A DNA stretch of 64,000 nt, taken from the NCBI RefSeq assembly GCF_027923905.1, contig NZ_AP026966.1, positions 2,233,001-2,297,000 on the forward strand, in the 5' to 3' direction. The position numbers and the translations under genes are program-made. The notes below the pieces were generated by a model. It ran no database searches. It worked only from the letters and a program-made list of their open reading frames with translations, and had not been told where the DNA came from. How positions within the stretch are numbered: the first letter of the stretch is position 1; each line of letters opens with the position of its first letter. This DNA is from Massilia varians (GTDB taxonomy: Bacteria; Pseudomonadota; Gammaproteobacteria; Burkholderiales; Burkholderiaceae_D). Positions 38,979-49,200 of this stretch are shown piece after piece.

Positions 38979-41939
38979 ATGTTCCGTTTCGCTCCGCCGA
39001 GCCTGTGCGCTTTCGCGCTGGCCGCGTTCTGCGCTGCCGCCCCGGCCCACGCCGCCCGCGCCGCATACGATTTCAACCCCGGCTGGAAACTGATGGTCGG
39101 CGACCCCGCGGGCGCGTCCGGGGTCGGGTTCGACGACAAGGCCTGGAAACCCGTGACCCTGCCGCGCGCCTGGAACGAGGACGACGCCTTTGCCAAGGAC
39201 ATCGTCGACCATTCAACGGGCATCGCCTGGTACCGTAAGCGCTTCAGCATCAAGGACCTCAAGCCGGGCCAGAAGGTCTTCCTCGAATTCGAAGGCGCGC
39301 GCCAGGCGGCGGAAGTGTTCGTCAACGGCCGCCGCATCGGCCTGCACGAGAACGGCGTCACCGCCTTCGGCTTCGAGATCGGGGCCGCACTGGTCAAGGG
39401 CGAGAACCTGATCGCGGTGCGCACCGACAACCGCTGGGACTACAAGGAGCAGGCTAGCGGCCAGCGCTACCAGTGGGCCGACCGCAATTTCAACGCCAAC
39501 TACGGCGGCCTGCCGAAGAACGTGCGCCTGCACGTGACCGGGCCGCTGTACCAGACCCTGCCCCTGTATTCGAACCTGGGCACCACCGGGGTCTACGTGT
39601 ATGCGCGCGACTTCGACATCGCGGGACGCACGGCGACGATTGCCGCCGAATCCGAGGTACGCAACGACGGCGGGCAAGCGCGCAGCTTTACCTACGAGGT
39701 CGAAGTACGCGACAAGGACGGCAAGACCGTGGCGCGCTTCGCCGCGCCGGCCCAGACCCTGGCGCCCGGCGCCACCACGGTCGCCAGGGCCAGCGCGCGG
39801 GTAAAGAACCTGCACTTCTGGAGCTGGGGCTACGGCTACCTGTACGACGTGGTCACAATCCTGAAGGTCGACGGCAAGCCGCTCGACCGCGTCACCACGC
39901 GCACGGGTTTTCGCAAGACCGAGTTCGGCCGGGGCATGATCAAGCTGAACGAGCGCGTGCTGCAGATGAAGGGTTATGCCCAGCGCACCTCGAACGAATG
40001 GCCGGCGATCGGCTTGTCGGTCCCGAGTTGGTTGAGCGACTACAGCAATGGCCTGGCGCTCGAGAGCAACGCCAACCTGATCCGCTGGATGCACATCGCG
40101 CCGTGGAAGCAGGACGTCGAGTCGCTCGACCGCATCGGCCTGATGCAGGCCATGCCCGCCGGCGACTCGGAGAAGGATGTCGACGGGCGCCGCTGGGGCC
40201 AGCGCGTGGAAACGATGCGCGACGCCATCGTCTACTACCGCAACAACCCGAGCATCCTGTTCTACGAGTCCGGCAACAAGGGCGTGAGCGCCGAACACAT
40301 GGCGGAGATGAAAGCACTGCGCGACCGCTACGACCCGCATGGCGGGCGCGCAGCCGGCAGCCGCGAGATGCTGAGCAGCGCGCTGCAGCAGGTGTCCGAG
40401 TACGGCGGCGAGATGTTGTACATCAATAAGAGCGCGCGCATGCCGATGTGGGCCATGGAGTACGCGCGCGACGAGGGTGCGCGCAAGTTCTGGGACGAGC
40501 TCAGTCCGCCTTTCCACAAGAACGGCGACGGCCCGCCGCACAAGGGCCAGCCGGCGCCCGGGTACAACCACAACCAGGACAGCTTCGCGATCGAGGCCGT
40601 GCGCCGCTGGTACGACTACTGGCGCGAGCGCCCGGGCACCGGAACGCGGGTCTCGAGCGGCGGCGTCAACATCATCTTCTCGGACAGTAATACCCACCAC
40701 CGCGGCGCCGAGAACTACCGCCGCAGCGGCGAGGTCGACGCCATGCGCATCCCCAAGGATGCCTTCTACGCCCACCAGGTGATGTGGGACGGCTGGGTCG
40801 ACGTCGAGCGCCCGCGCGCCCACATCGTCGGCCACTGGAACTACACGCCCGGCACGGTCAAGCCGGTGCACGTGATCTCGAGCGCCGAGACGGTCAAGCT
40901 GACCCTGAACGGCAGGGAGGTCGGCAGCGCACGCCAAAGCGAGCGCTTCCTGTTCACGTTCGACAAGGTGAGCTGGGAAGAGGGCGAGCTGAAGGCGGTT
41001 GGCTACGACGCCAAGGGCAGGCAGGTCTGCGCGACCAGCATCGTCACCGCCGGCAAGCCGGTGGCGCTGCGCCTGAAGCGCATCGCGTCGCCGCACGCGC
41101 TGCGCGCCGACGGCGCCGACCTGGCGCTGGTCGAGGTCGAGGCGGTCGATGCGAAGGGCCGCCGCAACCCGGTCGCGCTGGGCACCGTGCACTTCGACCT
41201 GGACGGCCCGGCCGAGTGGCGCGGCGGTATCGCGCAGGGGCCCGGCAACCACGTGCTGGCGCGTTCGCTGCCGGTCGAGGGCGGCGTCAACCGTGTCCTG
41301 GTGCGCAGCAGCACCCAGCCGGGTCAAATCACCCTGCGTGCCCGCGCCGATGGCCTGGCGCCGGCGACGCTGCGCTTCGCGTCAACGGCGGTGCAGGTCG
41401 AGGGCGGCCTGGCGGCGCTGCCGGCGCCGCCGCCGTTGCGCCTGGACCGCGGCCCGACCCCGGCTACGGCGTCCTTCACGGTCTCGCGCATCGCGGTGCC
41501 GGTGGCCTCGGCGCAGGCGGCCAGCAACGCCGAACAGGCCGCGCGATCCTTCGACGACGATGAAGCCACCGGCTGGACCAGCAAGGCCGGCGAAGCGGCG
41601 GAGATCACCTACCAGTTGGCGCGCCCGGCGCTGCTGCGCGAAGTGACGCTCAAGCTGGCCGGCTGGCGCGAACGCAGCTATCCGCTGCGCGTGTTCGTGG
41701 ACGGCGTCGAGGTCTGGCGCGGCACCACGCCGAAGAGCCTCGGCTACGTCACGCTGCCATTCGAGGCGCAGCGCGGCAGCCGGGTACGGATCGCGCTAGA
41801 TGGCCAGGCGAGTGATGCCGGTGCGATCCAGCTGACCGAGGTGGCGGACCAGGCCAATACCGACACCGGCGCCCAGCGCGTCGCGCGCTCGCTGCTGTCG
41901 ATCGTCGAAGCCGAGTTCTACGAGTTTCCGGAATCCTGA
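38979..41939 (+). CDS. Large secreted GH2-family protein with an atypical acid/base site
   Basis: The product has 986 residues with a signal peptide (ending APAHA). The GH2 layout is a sugar-binding sandwich (about 25-180, WNEDDAF and FEGARQAAEVFVNGRRIG), an Ig-like domain, a TIM barrel (about 310-600), a DUF4982-like domain (about 615-690), further beta domains and a C-terminal discoidin-like segment (about 835-965). Where GH2 enzymes have Asn-Glu, the sequence is ESGNKG (Asn433-Lys434), so the standard acid/base Glu is missing and Glu430 lies four residues earlier. It may be a divergent subfamily with a shifted catalyst or a binding-only relative. Substrate is not assigned. Confidence 0.83.
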   Translation: MFRFAPPSLCAFALAAFCAAAPAHAARAAYDFNPGWKLMVGDPAGASGVGFDDKAWKPVTLPRAWNEDDAFAKDIVDHSTGIAWYRKRFSIKDLKPGQKVFLEFEGARQAAEVFVNGRRIGLHENGVTAFGFEIGAALVKGENLIAVRTDNRWDYKEQASGQRYQWADRNFNANYGGLPKNVRLHVTGPLYQTLPLYSNLGTTGVYVYARDFDIAGRTATIAAESEVRNDGGQARSFTYEVEVRDKDGKTVARFAAPAQTLAPGATTVARASARVKNLHFWSWGYGYLYDVVTILKVDGKPLDRVTTRTGFRKTEFGRGMIKLNERVLQMKGYAQRTSNEWPAIGLSVPSWLSDYSNGLALESNANLIRWMHIAPWKQDVESLDRIGLMQAMPAGDSEKDVDGRRWGQRVETMRDAIVYYRNNPSILFYESGNKGVSAEHMAEMKALRDRYDPHGGRAAGSREMLSSALQQVSEYGGEMLYINKSARMPMWAMEYARDEGARKFWDELSPPFHKNGDGPPHKGQPAPGYNHNQDSFAIEAVRRWYDYWRERPGTGTRVSSGGVNIIFSDSNTHHRGAENYRRSGEVDAMRIPKDAFYAHQVMWDGWVDVERPRAHIVGHWNYTPGTVKPVHVISSAETVKLTLNGREVGSARQSERFLFTFDKVSWEEGELKAVGYDAKGRQVCATSIVTAGKPVALRLKRIASPHALRADGADLALVEVEAVDAKGRRNPVALGTVHFDLDGPAEWRGGIAQGPGNHVLARSLPVEGGVNRVLVRSSTQPGQITLRARADGLAPATLRFASTAVQVEGGLAALPAPPPLRLDRGPTPATASFTVSRIAVPVASAQAASNAEQAARSFDDDEATGWTSKAGEAAEITYQLARPALLREVTLKLAGWRERSYPLRVFVDGVEVWRGTTPKSLGYVTLPFEAQRGSRVRIALDGQASDAGAIQLTEVADQANTDTGAQRVARSLLSIVEAEFYEFPES

Positions 41940-42099
41940 TCGGGGTAGTGGCGGCGCTGAAGCGTGCGATCGCGCGCGAGCGATAACCTGGCGTGGCCTT
42001 GCGATGTCGGAAACGGCATCGGTCGCCATCGAGGAATGTCGCGCATTCGCACCAACCGCTCAAGCCCATGAGTGTTTGGCGCAATCGGTTCGAACCTGG

Positions 42100-42127
42100 T
42101 TGTTGTATTGATTTCATTCAATAACAA
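42100..42127. promoter_or_regulatory. Imperfect A/T-rich palindrome before the first TonB receptor
   Basis: TTGTTGTATTGA and TCAATAACAA form an imperfect inverted repeat about 75 bp before the receptor ATG. It could be an operator for an unknown regulator. It does not match the 12-bp GntR-type palindrome. Confidence 0.3.
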
Positions 42128-42202
42128 TCGGCTTCGTTCAGCACCCCGGGCAACACGATTCCGGTCATAAAGATCACATAAGACAGACAACAAGGAGGAG
42201 AG

Positions 42203-45200
42203 ATGGCACCGTATTCCAAGCATGGGTTCCCCGTAAAACGCATCAGTCAGGCAGTCGCCATGGCACTGGCTTCGCTGGTCGCCAGCGGCGCGTACGCGCA
42301 ACAAGCCACAGGTTCGCAGGCGGGCGCGCCCGCATCGTCGACCTCGTCCACGGCGCCGGCCGCCGTGGCCGATGGCGCCGTCGAGACGGTGCTGGTGGTC
42401 GGCTCGCGCGAATCGCAGCGCAGCGCGATCGCCCGCAAGAAGAACGCCGCCACGGCGCAGGATTCGATCATCGCCGAAGACGTCGGCGCCTTCCCGGACC
42501 GTAACGTCGCCGACGCGATTTCGCGCATCGCCGGCGTGGCGGTCGACCGCGGCGAGTTCGGCGAAGGCATCAGCGTCTCGATCCGCGGCAACGGCCCGGA
42601 ACTGACCCGCGTGGAACTGGACGGCATGGGTGTGCAGCAGGCCGGCGGCGCCGACATGTTGGGCGGCATCAGTGCCGGCGCCGACACCTCGGGCGGACGC
42701 GCGGTCGAGATGCGCCAGCTCTCCTCGGACCTGATCAAGAGCGTGGACGTGGTCAAGGGCTCGACCGCCGACATGACCGAAGGCTCGCTCGGCGGCGGCG
42801 TGCGCATCCAGACCCGCAACGGCCTCGACTTCAAGAAGGACTACCTGTCCTTCCGCGTGGCGGCCCAGCAGAATTCGCTCAACAAGAAGAAGAACCCCAA
42901 CCTCAACCTGATCGGCGCCAAGAAGTTCATGAACGACCGCCTGGGCGTGCTGGTCAACCTCTCGAAGAGCAAGGTCAACCAGGAAGCCCACTCGATCAAC
43001 CAGGGCGGCAACAGCGGCGTGGTCGGCCAGTACCGCCCGATGGACTTCGACAATTCGCCGGAGAAGACGGTCGCGCTGCGCCCCGACACCCTGAACCTGA
43101 ACGACGCGGCCTCGACCACGCCGTTCTACACCGTCCCGTACAGCAATGCGGCGCTGGGCAACTGGACCAGCATGACGCCGAAGGATGTGCTGGAAGGTTC
43201 GGCCGCCGCCCAGACCAAGGCCGAGTGCTACCAGAAGTTCCCGCTGCTGCCGGCCAACGTGGCCAGCCAGCTCAGTACCGGCAACAACGGCCGCACCAAT
43301 GCCCAGAACATCACCCAGCTGGCGCTGCTGAGCTGCCTGGGCCAGTGGAACGACTGGGTGCCGAGCAATACCCGCTACTTCGTCAACCGCTGGAACGACG
43401 ACCGCACCAGCGGCGACATTCGCCTCGACTTCAAGGTCAACGATGCGCTCACCGTGTATGCCAAGCATAGCCGCAGCAAGGGCGACGTCATCTCCTACAG
43501 CACCAACCTCGGCTACGGCGGCGTTGCCGTGAATCCGGCCACCGTGCGTGGACCGAACGGCTTCAGCGGCGCACCCTTCGTCGACACCATCTCGACCACC
43601 CAGCTGGCCAACGGCGCCTGGGGCACCCGCGCCCTGAACCCGGCCTCCGGCTACTACCTCTATCCGGGCGAGCTGACCTACCGCAGCACCGGCGCCCTGA
43701 ACGGCGCGGTGTCCAACGTCAACCCGAACTCGGTGACCGTCGACGGCAACCACCACGTCACCGGCTTCGAGTTCTCGGACGGCGTCTACGGCGTCGACAA
43801 CACCACGATCACCACCGGCACCAAGTCCAGCTATACCCAGGCCGGCGGTACCTACAAGAAGGGCATCGTGCGCGCCGAGTTCCTGATCGGCGATTCGAAG
43901 TCCGATTTCTACCGCTACGAAAAGCGCATGGGCCAGAGCGCCTACCTGGGCACCACCAAGGCCACCGTGCTGCCGAACGGCATCTGGAACTACACGCCGT
44001 CCGGCTCGGTGAACCTGAACGACCCGAACAGCTGGCTAACGCTCGCCAACCAGGCTGCGACGGCCGCGGTCGCACCGAGCTTCACCACCCCGGGCGCACC
44101 GGCCTATACCGCGGCCCAGCTGCCGCGCGTGAACGGCGCCACCACCCTGGCGTTCCAGAACCCGCGCATCAACGAGTCGTTCGAAAAGACGGCCAAGCTG
44201 GACCTGGATGTGTACACCGACGAGTACATCCCCTTCGTCCCCTCGATCAAGGTCGGCTACAGCCGCCGCAAGAGCGGCTACGACCACTGGGGCACCGGCG
44301 GCCCGACGGTGCAGGACGCCGTCGGCACCTTCGGCACGGCCGGCTACATTCCGGGCATTTACGTCTCCACCAACAACCTGCGCACCACCTTCCAGGTCTG
44401 CGAGAACACGCCGGGTTCGCTGGCGCCGGGCGGCCGCCCCTGCCAGTACGGCTACAACCCGAGCACCGACCCGCGCAACGCGCGCCAGGGCACGATCGTC
44501 ATCTCGCCGGACCAGTACCGCGCGCTGTTCAACCAGGGCTACACCAAGGAGCCGACCGCGCAGTTCTATGCGGGTGATCCGGACCGTCCAGGCACCCTGA
44601 CCAATGGCTGGACCGAGTTCGACATCGACAAGGTCTACGCGCTGCTGGGCGTGCCGAACTACAACCTCGACTGCATCAAGGAGTGCATCGGCAGCGACGG
44701 CCAGATGTACCAGCAGCCGGTGAACTCGATCGTGGAAACCGTCGATGCGGGCTACATGATGGCCAACTTCGAGGTCGACCGCGTGCCGTTCACCCAGCGC
44801 GCGCTGCCCTTCGGCATCGTCTTCGACGGCAACGTCGGCGTGCGCGCCGTGCGCACCAAGGTGATCGGCAGCGGCCAGCTGACCTTCCGCTCGATCGTGC
44901 CGACCGCCGCCTACAACCCGCTCGACCCGAACAACGCGAACGGCATCAGCACCCGCGTGTACCGCAAGGACACCGCGATCAATGCGACCACCACCGACTA
45001 CCTGCCGTCGGCCAACCTGAACACCTGGCTGATTCCCGACAAGCTGGTCCTGCGCTACAACTGGGGCAAGACCATCGCGCGTCCGGCCGCCGGCCGCCTG
45101 ATCCCGAACGGCACCTGCGAATATGACGGCCGCAAGCTGGTGGACCTCGATTCCGAGGGCAACGAAACGTCGATGCGCTGCACCGACGTCATGGGCAACC

Positions 45201-46009
45201 CGGAGATCAAGCCGCTGACCAACCATAACCAGAACCTGTCGCTGGAATGGTATGCCAACCGCGACATCATGCTGGCCGGCGCCGTCTACAAGCAGGAAGG
45301 CGTGACCGGCGCCCCGACCCTGATCGAGACCGTCGACGACATCAAGCCCTTCGCCGGCTCCAACGCGGTCGACCCGCAGACCGGCAAGCCGCTGTCCGAC
45401 CTGGTGTTCACCCAGCGCCGCTGGACCAACCAGATCCCGTTCACCCGCAAGGGTTTCGAAGTCTCGGCCAAGGTCGCTTTCACGGTCCTGCCGTGGTACC
45501 TGCGCTATACCGGCGTGGACGCGAACTACACCCGCAACAAGGCGACCCTGAACGGCGGCGGCCTGCGCGACCTGATCACCGGCGAACTGCTGCCGGTGGC
45601 CGGCGAGCCGCGCCACTCCTGGAACGCCTCGGTGTGGTACGACGACGGCGCCCTGTCGATGCGCGTCGGCCTGCAGGTGAAGGCGGATACCTTCTCGTGC
45701 ACTTCGGGCTGCAACACCAACTCGGTGAACAACTACCCGGTGGTCGGCATGACCAACGTGCGCTTCCCGACCTACAGCCCGGGTGCGCCGCTGTTCCGTC
45801 TCGGCACCCGCTACGTGGACGCCAAGATCGCGTACCGCTTCAACAAGAACATCGAGTTCTTCCTGGAAGGGCGCAACCTGGGCAAGACCCACACCGGTTC
45901 CAACACCGGCGGCTATTCGGTGTTCGCGGATGGCACCCCGAACGTGTACACCGACTCGTACGCGGGCAGCACCTACATGGCGGGCCTGAACTTCAAGTTC
46001 GGCGGTTGA
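42203..46009 (+). CDS. TonB-dependent receptor, very large (carbohydrate-type)
   Basis: A 1268-residue outer-membrane protein with a signal peptide (to about residue 32, SGAYAQ) and strong AAGGAGG ribosome site. The plug domain (about 65-200) carries the pattern of proteobacterial sugar receptors: RSAIARKKNAATAQDSIIAEDVGAFPD and the DAISRIAGVAV block. It then forms a barrel with long extracellular loops, ending in an aromatic GLNFKFGG. It would import an oligosaccharide using TonB energy. Being just downstream of the uronide genes, it may serve them, but it lacks the uronide palindrome. Confidence 0.92.
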   Translation: MAPYSKHGFPVKRISQAVAMALASLVASGAYAQQATGSQAGAPASSTSSTAPAAVADGAVETVLVVGSRESQRSAIARKKNAATAQDSIIAEDVGAFPDRNVADAISRIAGVAVDRGEFGEGISVSIRGNGPELTRVELDGMGVQQAGGADMLGGISAGADTSGGRAVEMRQLSSDLIKSVDVVKGSTADMTEGSLGGGVRIQTRNGLDFKKDYLSFRVAAQQNSLNKKKNPNLNLIGAKKFMNDRLGVLVNLSKSKVNQEAHSINQGGNSGVVGQYRPMDFDNSPEKTVALRPDTLNLNDAASTTPFYTVPYSNAALGNWTSMTPKDVLEGSAAAQTKAECYQKFPLLPANVASQLSTGNNGRTNAQNITQLALLSCLGQWNDWVPSNTRYFVNRWNDDRTSGDIRLDFKVNDALTVYAKHSRSKGDVISYSTNLGYGGVAVNPATVRGPNGFSGAPFVDTISTTQLANGAWGTRALNPASGYYLYPGELTYRSTGALNGAVSNVNPNSVTVDGNHHVTGFEFSDGVYGVDNTTITTGTKSSYTQAGGTYKKGIVRAEFLIGDSKSDFYRYEKRMGQSAYLGTTKATVLPNGIWNYTPSGSVNLNDPNSWLTLANQAATAAVAPSFTTPGAPAYTAAQLPRVNGATTLAFQNPRINESFEKTAKLDLDVYTDEYIPFVPSIKVGYSRRKSGYDHWGTGGPTVQDAVGTFGTAGYIPGIYVSTNNLRTTFQVCENTPGSLAPGGRPCQYGYNPSTDPRNARQGTIVISPDQYRALFNQGYTKEPTAQFYAGDPDRPGTLTNGWTEFDIDKVYALLGVPNYNLDCIKECIGSDGQMYQQPVNSIVETVDAGYMMANFEVDRVPFTQRALPFGIVFDGNVGVRAVRTKVIGSGQLTFRSIVPTAAYNPLDPNNANGISTRVYRKDTAINATTTDYLPSANLNTWLIPDKLVLRYNWGKTIARPAAGRLIPNGTCEYDGRKLVDLDSEGNETSMRCTDVMGNPEIKPLTNHNQNLSLEWYANRDIMLAGAVYKQEGVTGAPTLIETVDDIKPFAGSNAVDPQTGKPLSDLVFTQRRWTNQIPFTRKGFEVSAKVAFTVLPWYLRYTGVDANYTRNKATLNGGGLRDLITGELLPVAGEPRHSWNASVWYDDGALSMRVGLQVKADTFSCTSGCNTNSVNNYPVVGMTNVRFPTYSPGAPLFRLGTRYVDAKIAYRFNKNIEFFLEGRNLGKTHTGSNTGGYSVFADGTPNVYTDSYAGSTYMAGLNFKFGG

Positions 46010-46038
46010 TCGCCGCGTAGCGGCAGCACGCAGCAAGG

Positions 46039-46075
46039 CCGAAGGCCGCCGCACTCGCGGCGGCCTTCGGTGTTT
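46039..46075 (+). terminator. Terminator of the first TonB receptor gene
   Basis: A 14-bp perfect stem CCGAAGGCCGCCGC/GCGGCGGCCTTCGG with a 4-nt loop is followed by TGTTT. It ends the upstream transcript and insulates the second receptor. Confidence 0.75.
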
Positions 46076-46148
46076 ACGGGCGCCGAAACCGAAACGATCA
46101 GCCGCCTGATCGTTTGCCGCTACAATTTTGCCGCTTCGATCAGTTCGG

Positions 46149-46198
46149 TGATTCTTTCGATGCAAGGTGGATCGGCGCGCGCATCCGCACATAGAATG
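46149..46198 (+). promoter_or_regulatory. Promoter block shared with the GH35 operon (copy A)
   Basis: TGATTCTTTCG at 46149 is followed by GATCGG and then TAGAATG at 46192. TGGATC and TAGAAT are spaced 18 bp like a -35/-10 pair. The same three boxes occur at identical spacing at 55191-55240, which supports a common promoter with an activator site. Confidence 0.65.
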
Positions 46199-46247
46199 TT
46201 TTCAAGGCCAAGCCGTACTTCGAACTACAGAGCCCATGGAGACACCG

Positions 46248-49200
46248 ATGAATCGAACCAAGACCGGCACCCGCGTGCTGACCCCGACCCGCTGCGCCCA
46301 CGCAGTGGCCGCAGTGATCACCCTCCTGGCGGCACAAGCCGCCGTGGCGCAGGAAAGCGCGCAGCAGCAGGCGCCCGCCGCATCCGCATCCGCCGGCGAC
46401 GCGCCCGCGCCGCAGGTCGTGCACATCGCCGGCACCCGCCAGTCGGTGGCCTCGGCCATTACCCGCAAGAAGAACGCCGGCACGGTGTCGGATTCGATCG
46501 TGGCCGAGGACATCGGCCAGTTCCCCGACAAGAACGTGGGCGAAGCCCTGTCGCGCGTGACCGGCGTGCAGCTGTCGCGCGATTTCGGCGAGGGCACGCA
46601 GGTGGCGATCCGCGGCGTGGAGCCGGACCTGAACCGCGTCGAAGTCAACGGCATGTCGGTGCTCGGCACCAACGGCGGCGCCGGCCGCGGCGCCGAACTG
46701 CGCGAGCTGGCCTCTGAGCTGATCGGTTCGATCGACGTCTACAAGGGCCTGACCGCCGACATGACCGAAGGCGGCGTGGGCGGCACCGTGCAGATCACCA
46801 CCCGCAAGCCGCTCGACTTCAAGAAGCCGACCATCGGCACCAGCATCGCGGCCGAGCACTCGACCTCGCGCGGCGGCGTCCAGCCGCGCGGCAACCTGTA
46901 CATGGCCGACAAATACTTCGACGGCAAGCTGGGCCTGATGGCCAACTTCGTCTACGACAAGGTGCTGACCCAGAACGACTACGCCCGCAACACCTCGTGG
47001 CGCTTCCTGCAGGACTGGGACAACTCGCCGGAAAAGACCGTCAACAGCATCGACCCGAAGGTCGCCGCCGTGGGTAGCGCCGCCGCCTGCGCCACCTCGG
47101 GTCTCACCGCCGCCCAGCAGACCGCCTGCCGCAGCCAGTGGTTCGATTATTCGCCGGGCATCGCCCGCTACGGCCTCTGGACCCGCGACCACAAGCGCTC
47201 CTCGGGCGAGGTCACCGCGCAGTACGCGTTCAGCAAGGAATTCAATGCGTATGCGACCTACCAGGCCAACACCCAGCGCCAGCGCCTGAACGACCGCAAC
47301 TTCGGCACCGACTTCGCCAACGCGGGCCGCCTGGCCAATACCGGCCGCGCTCCGGTCTACGGCGCCAACGGTGTGCCGACCGCCGCCGGCGCCTGCACCG
47401 CGCCGACCAGCGCGACCCCGGGCATGGTGGTCAGCAATCACCACGTGACCGAATACGTGGTCGGCTCCTGCCTGTTCGGCGCGGGCGTGGGCGGGCAGGG
47501 CGCCTTCAGCACCTCGGCGCGCGACTTCCAGCTCGACATCGACTCGCGCTACCTGTCCTCGGGCTTCAGCTTCAAGCGCGACCGCCTCGAAGTGACCGGT
47601 CTGGTCGGCACCTCGAAATCGCTGTACGACAGCGACAGCAACAGCATCGTGCTGACCCAGAACGCGCCCGGCCTGAAGGTGGCGCTCGGTCCGGACAGCA
47701 TTCCGCGCTTCACTTTCCCTGCCGGCTACAGCCCGGACAATCCGGCATCCTATGTCCAGGCCCAGCTCCAGTACCGTCCGAGCGAAACCGAGAACAAGGA
47801 ACACCAGGCCAAGATCGACTTCAAGTACAAGCTCGACACGCCGTTCTTCAACAAGGTCTGGTTCGGCGCCCAGGCGCGCAAGTCGTCCTCCGAGCAGTTC
47901 AACGGCGGCGGCTACCTGGCCAGCAACGGCGCCAACCTGAGCTCGACCGCCGACGACATCAACGTGCGCGGCGCCAACGTCAACCAGACCGCGGTCTACG
48001 ACCCGCTCTACACCGGCTCGGCGCAGCGTCCGAACGATACCCAGACCTTCATCAACTCGGGCTTCGCCACCCGCTACCTGAACGCGGCCCAGATGGCCGC
48101 CCTGGTCGGCGCCGTGCAGGGCCGTTCGCCCGGCACCTTCTTCGACGGCTACGACAAGGTCTCCGGCCTGCCGGCCAACTGGATGTCGCCGGTCTACGCC
48201 AACGCGACCCAGTTCTTCGACACCTCGAGCTTCAACCACGCCTACCTGCGCAACGCGCCTGGCAGCGACGGCAACATATACCCGCAGATCCCGGCCTTCA
48301 TGATCGACGAGCGCATCGCCGCGACCTACCTGCGCCTGGACTACGCCACCCAGATCCTGGGCAAGGAAGTCGAAGGCAACGTCGGCGTGCGCTACACCCG
48401 CACCCGCGACCGCTCGACCGGCCTGGCGCGCTACTCGATCCGCCAGGCGACCGCGCCGGGCGCGTCGACCTTCAGCGACATCGTCGTGAGCAACTCGGTG
48501 GCGACCGTCGAGAACACCTACAACGACGTGCTGCCGAGCTTTAACGGCGCGGCCTGGCTGATCGACAACAAGCTGGTGACCCGTGTCGGCTGGTCCAAGG
48601 CCATGGCGCGTCCGCGGATGGACCTGCTGGCCCCGAACGCTACCTGCATCCGCGGCAGCGGCAATCCGCAGTTCGGCGGCGATGGCACCGACGACTGCAC
48701 TGCCGGCAATCCGGACCTGAAGCCTTACCGCTCGACCAATACCGACCTGAGTATCGAGTACTACCCGGGCGCAGACAGCCAGCTGTCCGTGGCCTTCTTC
48801 AAGAAGGACATCACCAGCTACGTGATGGAGCGCGTGCTGACCCGCGGCGTGGACCTGTTCAAGAACGGCGAGCTGTTCGACGTCACCCAGGCCGTGAACG
48901 GCGAGGGCGCCACCACCAAGGGTGTCGAGATCGCCGGCCGTACCGCGCTGACCTTCCTGCCGGGCTGGCTGAGCGGCTTCGGCGTCGACGCCAACTACAC
49001 CCGCATGAACTACAAGTATGCGGCCGGCACCGAGCGCCTGAATGTCCTCGACAACACCGTGCTGCCTTACCCGGGCATGTCGAAGAACGCGTACAACCTG
49101 TCGCTGTGGTACGACAAGGGCCCGATCAATGCGCGCCTGGCATACAGCTACCGCGACCGCTTCTTCACCGGCGGTAACGACGTCTCGGGCAACCCGGTGT

